Shown one piece after another: positions 1 through 5,357 of a stretch of 5,357 bases of DNA; positions within the stretch are counted from its first letter, which is position 1; each line of letters starts with the position of its first letter. The position numbers were made by a program, and so were the translations under genes. This DNA comes from Azonexus sp. (lineage in GTDB: Bacteria > Pseudomonadota > Gammaproteobacteria > Burkholderiales > Rhodocyclaceae): positions 1 to 5,357 of the forward strand of contig JAUYQT010000350.1 in the NCBI GenBank assembly GCA_030697085.1. Direction: 5' to 3'. The notes under the pieces are model-generated. The model worked only from the letters and a program-made list of their open reading frames with translations, was not told the DNA's origin and ran no database searches.

Positions 1-976
1 CGATGCCGTCAAGAAAATGCGCGGCAAACCGAAGACGCCAATCAAGCTGACCATCCTGCGCAAAGGCGAAGGCAAGCCGCTGGAAATCACCCTGGTCCGC
101 GAAGTGATCAAGGTACAAAGTGTCAAATCAAAACTAGTGGAACCCGGCTACGGCTGGATTCGCGTTACGCAGTTCCAGGAAAATTCAGTTTCCGAACTGG
201 CCAAGCATCTGACCACGCTTTATAAAGATGGCGACCTGCGCGGTTTGGTCCTTGACTTGCGCAACGACCCGGGCGGATTACTCAATGGCGCCATTGGCGT
301 CTCCGCCGCCTTCCTGCCGCCTGACGTCAAGGTGGTATCGACCAACGGCCGCACTGAAGATGCCAAACAGGACTTCCTGGCGCGGCCGCAAGACTATCTG
401 CGCGGCACACGGGAAGACCCGCTGCGTAGCTTGCCGATCGATGTCAAAAAAGTGCCGATGGTGGTCTTGGTAAACGGCGGCTCCGCCTCGGCCTCCGAAA
501 TCGTCGCTGGCGCGCTGCAAGACTACAAGCGTGCGGTGATCATGGGCACTCAGACTTTCGGCAAGGGTTCGGTGCAATCAGTACTGCCGCTCCCTGGCAA
601 CACCGCGATCAAGCTGACCACGGCCCGCTACTACACGCCGGAAGGGCGGTCGATTCAGGCCAAAGGCATCGTGCCGGATATCATCGTCGAAGACAGCGCG
701 AATGGTGCCGCATCGAGTGCCGGGCGCATTCGTGAAGCCGATCTCGATCGCCATCTTTCCAATGATCGCGATAAAGAAGCTGTGCCGGAAAGCAAGCCAG
801 AAGCAAAACCGCAAAGCAAAGCGCCGAGCAAGCCGGACAAGGAAAAAGGTAACAAGGGCGAAGGCGATGAGGAAATACCGCAACGCCTGGAGTACGCCAG
901 CAAGGGTGATTACCAATTCCAGCAGGCTATCAATCTCCTCAAGGGCCTGCAAATCATGCAAGGCAAGGCTAAATAA
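1..976 (+). CDS. S41 family carboxyl-terminal processing protease (CtpA/CtpB type), 5' partial
   Basis: C-terminal 324 codons of a periplasmic or membrane-anchored serine protease that trims or degrades envelope proteins from their C-terminus; the reading frame enters at base 2. The first ~45 residues fit the end of a PDZ domain (DAVKKMRGKP, then the LTILRKG strand). The S41 core follows, with GWIRVTQF, the LDLRNDPGGLL motif and NGGSASASEIVAGALQDY. By spacing to E. coli Tsp (Ser430/Asp441/Lys455), the catalytic Ser is the middle Ser of SASAS (codon 488-490) and the general-base Lys is in TFGKGSVQ (codon 563-565), exactly 25 residues later; the Asp of LQD fits too. After the core comes a Lys/Pro/Glu/Ser-rich low-complexity linker (about bases 770-880), then the DYQFQQAINLLKGL helix usual at the end of proteobacterial CtpA homologues. 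The signal peptide, N-terminal region and most of the PDZ domain lie outside the window. The family is certain; the substrate is unknown. Confidence 0.95.
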   Translation, partial: DAVKKMRGKPKTPIKLTILRKGEGKPLEITLVREVIKVQSVKSKLVEPGYGWIRVTQFQENSVSELAKHLTTLYKDGDLRGLVLDLRNDPGGLLNGAIGVSAAFLPPDVKVVSTNGRTEDAKQDFLARPQDYLRGTREDPLRSLPIDVKKVPMVVLVNGGSASASEIVAGALQDYKRAVIMGTQTFGKGSVQSVLPLPGNTAIKLTTARYYTPEGRSIQAKGIVPDIIVEDSANGAASSAGRIREADLDRHLSNDRDKEAVPESKPEAKPQSKAPSKPDKEKGNKGEGDEEIPQRLEYASKGDYQFQQAINLLKGLQIMQGKAK

Positions 977-996
977 GCAATCGCCAAGGGAAGGCC

Positions 997-1398
997 ATGT
1001 CCGCCGCAGACCTCAAGAAAAGCCGGGAGATTTTATTCGCCAAGTTCCCGCCCGGGCAGGTGCCTGAGGCGGCGGGCGATTTACAGCGACTGGATGAGGT
1101 CGAGATCGAGCCGCAATACGAAAAACGTTCGCTCGGTGTGGCTTACGACTTACAGAGCCATACCCTCAAAGAGCTAGACGAACATCTGATCGACAAGGGT
1201 TATCACCTCGATAATACTTTGATGAGCAAATTGACCCGGGCCCTTATTTACTACGTCGAAGAAACGCAGTTACACAATCTGGGCGCCCCGGAAAAACTCC
1301 TGAAGCGTTCCTCGCAGGACGCCTATGTGCAAGCTTGGGAGCACCACCCGCATGGCGACCACGACGATACGCCGCCAGAGTGGCGTGAATACAAATAG
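997..1398 (+). CDS. Conserved-looking hypothetical protein, possible HMA-like (ferredoxin-like) fold with His-rich tail
   Basis: A 133-residue soluble protein that I cannot assign to a named family. The ATG is preceded by a good Shine-Dalgarno stretch (AAGGGAAGG at 986-994) and lies 20 bp after the protease stop, so the two are probably co-transcribed. There is no signal peptide, membrane segment or cysteine. The residue pattern suggests strand (11-17), helix (21-31), strand (33-40), strand (44-51, LGVAYDL), helix (54-66, TLKELDEHLIDKGYHL) and a short strand (69-72), which is the order of a heavy-metal-associated domain, but the metal-binding CxxC is absent. A longer helix follows (73-92), and the C-terminus carries EHHPHGDHDD (115-124), a possible weak metal site. 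Coding is supported by the RBS, the length and codon use like its neighbours. The fold is inferred by eye only. Confidence 0.8.
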   Translation: MSAADLKKSREILFAKFPPGQVPEAAGDLQRLDEVEIEPQYEKRSLGVAYDLQSHTLKELDEHLIDKGYHLDNTLMSKLTRALIYYVEETQLHNLGAPEKLLKRSSQDAYVQAWEHHPHGDHDDTPPEWREYK

Positions 1399-1455
1399 TG
1401 GTCGGAATTGTCGATTGATCCTGCTACGGGCCCTCGCCCCACAATCCCGATCACT
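1397..1455. repeat. Long imperfect inverted repeat (RNA hairpin) between the unknown gene and moeB
   Basis: Arm 1397-1411 pairs with arm 1441-1455 over 15 positions: 13 Watson-Crick pairs, one G-T wobble (1401/1451) and one A-C mismatch (1406/1446). Inside the 29-nt loop, GGGC (1428-1431) can pair with GCCC (1436-1439) around a CCTC loop. The left arm begins inside the TAG stop (1396-1398) of the upstream gene. No T-run follows the right arm, so this is not a textbook intrinsic terminator; it may be a weak or Rho-assisted terminator, a 3'-end stabiliser or a dispersed repeat. Pairing was checked base by base; the function is inferred. Confidence 0.6.
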
Positions 1456-1490
1456 TAGTCCTTGCCCGAATATCCCAAGACTCGACCCAA

Positions 1491-2336
1491 ATGACTGACG
1501 AGCAACTGCTCCGCTACAGCCGGCACATTCTGCTCGACGCCTTGGGCATTGATGGCCAGTCACGCATTCTGGCAACGCATGCGCTCATCATTGGCGCTGG
1601 CGGCCTGGGTTCGCCCGCCGCGCTTTATCTCGCTTCAGCCGGCATCGGCAAAATCACACTGGTCGATGATGACACCGTGGATTTCACCAATTTACAGCGA
1701 CAAATTTTGCATACACAAGACCGTGCCGGAATGGCGAAGGCCACATCCGGCAAACTGGCGCTGAGCGCGATTAATCCGGAAATCGAGATTATTCCGCTAC
1801 AGGAACGGCTCTCCGGACTGGCGCTCGATACGCTGGTGAGTAGCGCCGATATTGTGCTGGACTGCACCGACAATTTCACCACTCGTCACGCCATCAACCG
1901 TGCCTGCGTTCACCATTGCAAAGCCCTGGTTTCCGGGGCGGCGATTCGTTTCGATGGGCAAATCAGTGTTTACGACCTACGCCGCGAAGATTCGCCGTGC
2001 TACCACTGCCTGTTTCCCGAAGGCGAGGATATTGAGGAAGTACGCTGCGCCGTGATGGGCGTCTTCGCGCCGCTGACCGGGATCGTGGGCAGCATGCAGG
2101 CGGCCGAGGCATTAAAGCTGGCAGCGGGGATTGGCGAAAGTCTGAGTGGGCGATTGCTGATGCTCGACGCACTGGAGATGGCGTGGCGCACCGTCAAGTT
2201 CAAAAAAGACGCTGGCTGCAGCGTTTGTGGTCCTAACGGGGACGGGCGATCAGGCGAATATCTTCACCGATCTGTCGCAGATCGCGAATCTGCAGAAGGC
2301 GCTTGCCGTCTAAGCGAGTCAACTCAGGCAAATTGA
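1491..2336 (+). CDS. moeB: MoeB/ThiF/HesA family adenylyltransferase (molybdopterin-synthase adenylyltransferase type), extended C-terminus
   Basis: E1-like enzyme that adenylates the C-terminal glycine of a ubiquitin-like sulfur carrier (MoaD for molybdopterin, or ThiS) before sulfur loading in the cytoplasm. Visible features: the MoeB-type start LLRYSRHILL, nucleotide loop GAGGLG (35-40), Asp59, the NLQRQILH motif (67-74) with Arg70, Lys83, DCTDNF (Asp127), and Cys186 at the position of the conserved E. coli MoeB cysteine. Two zinc pairs are present, Cys170/Cys173 (CYHC) and Cys243/Cys246 (CSVC). E. coli MoeB ends two residues after its last CxxC; here the frame continues 34 codons past Gly247 to 2336, antisense to the end of ribD (104-bp overlap). 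The start is set by family alignment; no clear Shine-Dalgarno precedes it. MoeB versus ThiF cannot be settled without moa or thi neighbours, but the length and N-terminus favour MoeB. Confidence 0.9.
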   Translation: MTDEQLLRYSRHILLDALGIDGQSRILATHALIIGAGGLGSPAALYLASAGIGKITLVDDDTVDFTNLQRQILHTQDRAGMAKATSGKLALSAINPEIEIIPLQERLSGLALDTLVSSADIVLDCTDNFTTRHAINRACVHHCKALVSGAAIRFDGQISVYDLRREDSPCYHCLFPEGEDIEEVRCAVMGVFAPLTGIVGSMQAAEALKLAAGIGESLSGRLLMLDALEMAWRTVKFKKDAGCSVCGPNGDGRSGEYLHRSVADRESAEGACRLSESTQAN

Positions 2337-3321
2337 ACAAGCCACTCGCCGCATGCCCCATCAGGCAGGGTGCCAAATAAAGTAGCAATTCATCAACCAG
2401 GCCTTCGCGCATCAGCGAACCATTCAGCTTGAAACCGGCTTCGGCGTGCACTTCATTAATGCCTCGCTGAGCCAGCGCTTCGAGCAAGGACTTCAAGTCA
2501 ACCTTGCCGGCAGCGTTAGGTAAAACCAGCACTTCGCTGCCCGCCAAGCGCAGCAAATTAGCGCGTTTTTCATCGTTGACCGCAGCCACAATCAAAGTTG
2601 GACCACCCTGCAAAATTTTTGCTGTGAGCGGCGTTTCGAGACGGCTATCGACAACCACACGCAGCGGCTGACGCGGTGTTTCCACATCACGCACATTAAG
2701 TTGCGGATCATCGTCGCGCACCGTGCCGATGCCGGTCAGGATCGCGCAGGCCCTGGCCCGCCAATGCTGACCATCACGCCGCGCTTCCGGGCCGGTAATC
2801 CACTGGCTAACCCCGTTATTTAATGCTGTTTTGCCGTCCAGGCTGGCCGCTGCCTTCAGGCGCAACCATGGACGACCACGCGTCATGCGCGAGACAAAAC
2901 CAATATTTAATTCGCGCGCTTCATTTTCAAGCAATCCACTCGCCGTCTCAATCCCGGCCACCTGCAACAGACTCAAACCCTGTCCAGCCACCAGCGGATT
3001 GGGATCGCCCATCGCCGCCACGACGCGTGACACACCAGCGGCTATCAAGGCTTCAGCACAAGGTGGCGTCCGGCCGGTATGGCTGCACGGCTCCAAAGTG
3101 ACATAGGCCGTCGCGCCACGCGCCTTGTCACCCGCAGCAAGCAAAGCATGAACCTCGGCATGTGGGCCACCGGCCTTCTCGTGCCAGCCTTCGCCGACGA
3201 TTTCACCGGCCTGCACTAGCACACAACCCACCCGGGGATTGGGCGAGGTCGTCCATAAGCCACGCTCGGCCAATTGCAGCGCACGCGCCATCATGCCGTG
3301 GTCAACGGCGCTAAAACTCAT
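2233..3321 (-). CDS. ribD: Bifunctional riboflavin biosynthesis deaminase/reductase RibD
   Basis: Cytoplasmic enzyme that deaminates 2,5-diamino-6-ribosylamino-4(3H)-pyrimidinone 5'-phosphate and then reduces the ribosyl side chain with NADPH, giving 5-amino-6-ribitylamino-uracil phosphate for riboflavin synthesis. Its 362 residues match the family (E. coli 367). The N-terminal deaminase has [10 protein letters not shown] (25-34), the HAE zinc/catalytic motif (His54, Glu56) and [11 protein letters not shown] (zinc Cys79 and Cys88). The reductase domain starts near residue 150 ([13 protein letters not shown]) and has [25 protein letters not shown] and the late [12 protein letters not shown] and [12 protein letters not shown] segments. 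Both active centres look intact. The ATG overlaps the nrdR stop in an ATGA, with no good Shine-Dalgarno, so translation is probably coupled to nrdR. The stop at 2233 lies inside the convergent moeB frame; the RibD C-terminus is of normal length, so the overlap comes from the moeB side. Confidence 0.97.
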   Translation of the reverse strand: MSFSAVDHGMMARALQLAERGLWTTSPNPRVGCVLVQAGEIVGEGWHEKAGGPHAEVHALLAAGDKARGATAYVTLEPCSHTGRTPPCAEALIAAGVSRVVAAMGDPNPLVAGQGLSLLQVAGIETASGLLENEARELNIGFVSRMTRGRPWLRLKAAASLDGKTALNNGVSQWITGPEARRDGQHWRARACAILTGIGTVRDDDPQLNVRDVETPRQPLRVVVDSRLETPLTAKILQGGPTLIVAAVNDEKRANLLRLAGSEVLVLPNAAGKVDLKSLLEALAQRGINEVHAEAGFKLNGSLMREGLVDELLLYLAPCLMGHAASGLFNLPELTRLDGKRLLQIRDLRQIGEDIRLIARPR

Positions 3322-3782
3322 TTTTTTCTGGGAGAAGGCGAAACTTCGCGAATGGCACGCGAGAAAGCATCAACGTCTTCGAAGTTGCGATAGACGGAAG
3401 CAAAGCGGATGTAGGCAACCTTGTCGAGCTTCTTCAGTTCGCGCATGACCAGCTCACCGAGTTGCTGGGTGCCGACTTCGCGCTCGCCGGCAGCGAGCAA
3501 CATCTCTTCGATATCGACCACAGCCGCATCGACCGATTCAATCGATACCGGTCGCTTGCGCAGCGCCAGCTCCAGACTGGCCCGCAGTTTGTCGCGATTG
3601 AACTCGGTGCGCAGCCCATTTTTCTTAACGACCTGCGGCAGGCGAATTTCCGCCCGCTCGTAGGTCGTAAAACGCTTGTCACAGGCGTTGCACTTTCTGC
3701 GGCGACGAACGACGTCACCTTCGTCATTGAGACGGGTATCAGCGACCGCTGTTTCATCCGCACCGCAGAAGGGGCATTTCAC
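3318..3782 (-). CDS. nrdR: Transcriptional repressor NrdR of ribonucleotide reductase genes
   Basis: A 154-residue zinc-ribbon/ATP-cone repressor that binds NrdR boxes upstream of nrd operons according to ATP/dATP status. The zinc ribbon uses Cys3/Cys6 (MKCPFC) and Cys31/Cys34 ([17 protein letters not shown]), with the basic stretch RRRR at 26-29. The ATP-cone follows from about residue 47 to 137 ([16 protein letters not shown], then [19 protein letters not shown]), as in the family. The start is GTG, not ATG: it is the only start giving the invariant MxCPxC N-terminus, and it lies 6 bp after the glyA stop with no convincing Shine-Dalgarno beyond GGGG inside the last glyA codons, which suggests re-initiation after glyA. 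The last codons are AGA AAA AAA TGA, and the stop overlaps the ribD ATG. No NrdR box was recognised in this window, so the targets lie elsewhere. Confidence 0.97.
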   Translation of the reverse strand: MKCPFCGADETAVADTRLNDEGDVVRRRRKCNACDKRFTTYERAEIRLPQVVKKNGLRTEFNRDKLRASLELALRKRPVSIESVDAAVVDIEEMLLAAGEREVGTQQLGELVMRELKKLDKVAYIRFASVYRNFEDVDAFSRAIREVSPSPRKK

Positions 3783-3788
3783 GCGCGC

Positions 3789-5039
3789 TCAGGCCCCGTA
3801 AACCGGGAATTTTCCGCATAGCGCCGAAACTTTGGCGCGCACCTGAGCGGCCACAGCTTCGTCGTTCGGCGCTTCCAGTACGTCGGCGACCAGATGCGCG
3901 ACGATTTCCGACTCAATCTCGGTAAAGCCACGCGTCGTCATGGCCGGCGAACCGATACGGATGCCGGAGGTAACGAAAGGCTTTTGCGGGTCGTTCGGGA
4001 TACCGTTCTTGTTGACCGTGATGTGGGCACGGCCCAGCGCAGCTTCGGCTTCCTTGCCGGTGATGTTTTTGGCGCGCAGATCGAGCAGGAAAACGTGGCT
4101 CTCGGTGCGCCCGGAAACCACACGCAGGCCGCGCTCTTCGGAGAGGACGCGCGCCATCACGCGAGCGTTGGCAATCACTTGCTCCTGATAGTTGCGGAAC
4201 TCCGGGGTGGCCGCTTCCTTGAAGGCCACCGCCTTGGCGGCGATGACGTGCTCCAGCGGACCGCCTTGCAGGCCGGGGAAGATGGCTGAGTTGAGAGCTT
4301 TTTCGTGCTCGGCCTTCATCAGGATGATGCCGCCGCGCGGGCCGCGCAGCGTCTTGTGCGTGGTCGAGGTAACGACGTCAGCGTGCGGTACCGGATTCGG
4401 ATAGAAACCGGCGGCGATCAGGCCGGCGTAGTGGGCCATGTCCACCCAGAAAATGGCGCCGATTTCCTTGGCGATCTTGGCGAAACGCTCCCAGTCGATG
4501 CGCAGGGCGTAGGCCGAAGCGCCGGCGACGATCAGGCGCGGCTTGTGTTCGCGGGCCAGCGCTTCCATCTTGTCGTAGTCGATTTCTTCCTTTTCGTTCA
4601 AGCCGTAGGAGACGACGTTGAACCACTTGCCGGACATATTGAGGGCCATGCCGTGGGTCAGGTGACCGCCTTCGGCCAGGCTCATGCCCATAATGGTGTC
4701 GCCGGGTTTGCAGAAGGCCATCAGCACGGCCTGATTAGCCTGCGAACCGGAGTTCGGCTGGACATTCGCAGCATCGGCGCCGAACAGGGCCTTCAGCCGA
4801 TCGATCGCCAGTTGCTCGGTGACATCAACGTATTCGCAGCCGCCGTAGTAACGCTTGCCCGGGTAGCCTTCGGCGTACTTGTTGGTGAGCTGGGAGCCTT
4901 GGGCTTCCATGACGGCCTTGCTCACGTAGTTTTCGGACGCGATCAGTTCGATGTGGTCTTCCTGACGCTGGACTTCGGCCTGCATGGCTTGCCAGAGTTC
5001 AGGGTCAACTTTTGCCAGGGTATCTTTCGCGGAAAACAT
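3789..5039 (-). CDS. glyA: Serine hydroxymethyltransferase
   Basis: PLP-dependent cytoplasmic enzyme interconverting serine plus tetrahydrofolate with glycine plus 5,10-methylene-tetrahydrofolate, a main source of one-carbon units for purines, thymidylate and methionine. The 416-residue length from the ATG at 5039 equals the family's usual ~417. Visible motifs: [10 protein letters not shown] (31-40), [18 protein letters not shown] (55-72), [17 protein letters not shown] (126-130), Ser175, VDMAHYAG (Asp200, His203), and [14 protein letters not shown] with the PLP Lys at 229, the same number as in E. coli. [15 protein letters not shown] near the end carries the substrate-carboxylate Arg. A longer frame with a TTG start at 5054 exists, but it would place the Shine-Dalgarno GAGG (5049-5052) inside the coding region; the ATG has that GAGG 9 nt upstream and gives the family-type MFS start. 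First of the glyA-nrdR-ribD set. Confidence 0.98.
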   Translation of the reverse strand: MFSAKDTLAKVDPELWQAMQAEVQRQEDHIELIASENYVSKAVMEAQGSQLTNKYAEGYPGKRYYGGCEYVDVTEQLAIDRLKALFGADAANVQPNSGSQANQAVLMAFCKPGDTIMGMSLAEGGHLTHGMALNMSGKWFNVVSYGLNEKEEIDYDKMEALAREHKPRLIVAGASAYALRIDWERFAKIAKEIGAIFWVDMAHYAGLIAAGFYPNPVPHADVVTSTTHKTLRGPRGGIILMKAEHEKALNSAIFPGLQGGPLEHVIAAKAVAFKEAATPEFRNYQEQVIANARVMARVLSEERGLRVVSGRTESHVFLLDLRAKNITGKEAEAALGRAHITVNKNGIPNDPQKPFVTSGIRIGSPAMTTRGFTEIESEIVAHLVADVLEAPNDEAVAAQVRAKVSALCGKFPVYGA

Positions 5040-5048
5040 GGGTGAATG

Positions 5049-5052
5049 CCTC
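5049..5052 (-). promoter_or_regulatory. Shine-Dalgarno site that decides the glyA start
   Basis: The minus strand reads TTGAGGCATTCACCCATG here. GAGG sits 9 nt before the ATG at 5039, a normal spacing, and there is no comparable site before the alternative TTG at 5054. This supports the ATG start. Confidence 0.6.
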
Positions 5053-5079
5053 AAGCCATTGAAAAGGGCTCAAATTTTA

Positions 5080-5357
5080 TCACGAGGGAAGTTCATCAAG
5101 GGCGCCGGCTTCCAGATGCGCCGTTTCGCCCCAGGTTTCCAGCTTCCAGAGGCCGTCCACCGCAGCAATCCAGTTCAGGCCGGCATTGGGAATCAGGAAA
5201 TCGCGTGGCGTTTCCAGGCTGTTGCCCCGAACAAAACGATTGATGATGTCGAGCACGCCGCCATGCAGCACCACAGCCACATTCCGGCCCGGATGCGCGG
5301 CGGCGATTTCCTTCAACTTGCCGATCACCCGGGCATACATTGCCTTCAGACTTTCGC
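5080..5357 (-). CDS. Histidine phosphatase (phosphoglycerate mutase-like) family protein, 5' partial
   Basis: C-terminal ~91 codons of a protein whose N-terminus lies beyond the window end; the frame is open to the edge, entering with the residues ESLKAMYARV, so the internal ATG at 5340 is not a credible start. VAVVLHGGVLDII matches the second conserved His segment of the branch-1 histidine phosphatase superfamily (VxxVxHGGxxR-like), which supplies a phosphate-pocket His. PNAGLNWIAAV and the following WKLETWGETAHL fit the C-terminal strand region. The RHG motif with the phosphorylated His would be upstream and cannot be seen. It ends 40 bp before the glyA ATG on the same strand, so co-transcription with glyA is plausible. 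The substrate (sugar phosphate, cobalamin intermediate or other) cannot be told from this part. Confidence 0.85.
   Translation of the reverse strand, partial: ESLKAMYARVIGKLKEIAAAHPGRNVAVVLHGGVLDIINRFVRGNSLETPRDFLIPNAGLNWIAAVDGLWKLETWGETAHLEAGALDELPS

Noticed and set aside
578..961. 127-codon minus-strand frame opposite the protease
   Set aside because: Fully antisense to the S41 core and linker, which carry intact catalytic motifs; its sequence resembles no known protein.
1399..1490. Sigma70-type promoter for moeB in the gap
   Set aside because: No -35/-10 pair at acceptable spacing was found; the gap is mostly the inverted repeat.
3462..3821. 119-codon plus-strand open frame opposite nrdR and the glyA end
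   Set aside because: Shadow of nrdR/glyA codon bias; no supporting motif or separate gene space.
4305..5045. 246-codon open frame on the plus strand opposite glyA
   Set aside because: It lies wholly antisense to a clearly genuine glyA, has no recognisable motif or family resemblance, and such long antisense frames are expected opposite codon-biased GC-rich genes.
5040..5054. TTG start at 5054 extending GlyA by five residues
   Set aside because: The extension covers the Shine-Dalgarno site and is not part of the family; the ATG at 5039 fits better.
5046..5070. Small hairpin TTGAGCC/GGCTTGA next to the glyA Shine-Dalgarno
   Set aside because: Seven pairs but two are G-U wobbles with a 9-nt loop; too weak to claim as a riboswitch or RBS-masking element.
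5074..5099. Possible minus-strand promoter for glyA: TTGATG (5099-5094) and TAAAAT (5079-5074)
   Set aside because: The spacing is only 14 bp and the -35 lies inside the upstream coding region; a chance AT-rich gap is equally likely. 5'-end mapping would decide.

Overview
The window looks like ordinary chromosomal housekeeping DNA from a betaproteobacterium. My best guess is Rhodocyclales (Dechloromonas/Azonexus-like), judged from protein similarity in memory, moderately high GC and the gene neighbourhoods; no search was run. No tRNA, rRNA, CRISPR array, insertion sequence or phage gene is visible. All large genes share the same base and codon style, with no sign of recent transfer.

Left half, plus strand: (1) the C-terminal three quarters of an S41 carboxyl-terminal processing protease, cut by the window start; (2) 20 bp later, a 133-residue protein of unknown function with an apparent ferredoxin-like/HMA-like pattern that lacks the CxxC motif and ends in a His/Asp-rich tail; (3) after a 92-bp gap dominated by a long imperfect inverted repeat, a MoeB/ThiF-type adenylyltransferase. 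This last gene runs about 34 codons past the family's usual C-terminus, into the antisense of the next gene.

Right half, minus strand, read from the window end leftwards: the C-terminal part of a histidine phosphatase family protein (cut by the window end), then glyA, nrdR and ribD. The gaps are 40 bp, 6 bp and a 4-bp ATGA overlap, so these are very likely one transcription unit with translational coupling. GlyA supplies glycine and one-carbon units, NrdR represses ribonucleotide reductase genes in response to nucleotides, and RibD carries out two steps of riboflavin synthesis. The glyA-nrdR-ribD order is common in proteobacteria.

The two halves converge tail to tail, with moeB and ribD overlapping by 104 bp. 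I do not see a novel multi-gene system. The points worth a second look are local: the antisense moeB tail with an out-of-frame TAA exactly where MoeB should end, an in-phase A7 slippery site at the nrdR/ribD junction, the 15-bp inverted repeat at the end of the unknown gene, and the unknown gene itself.
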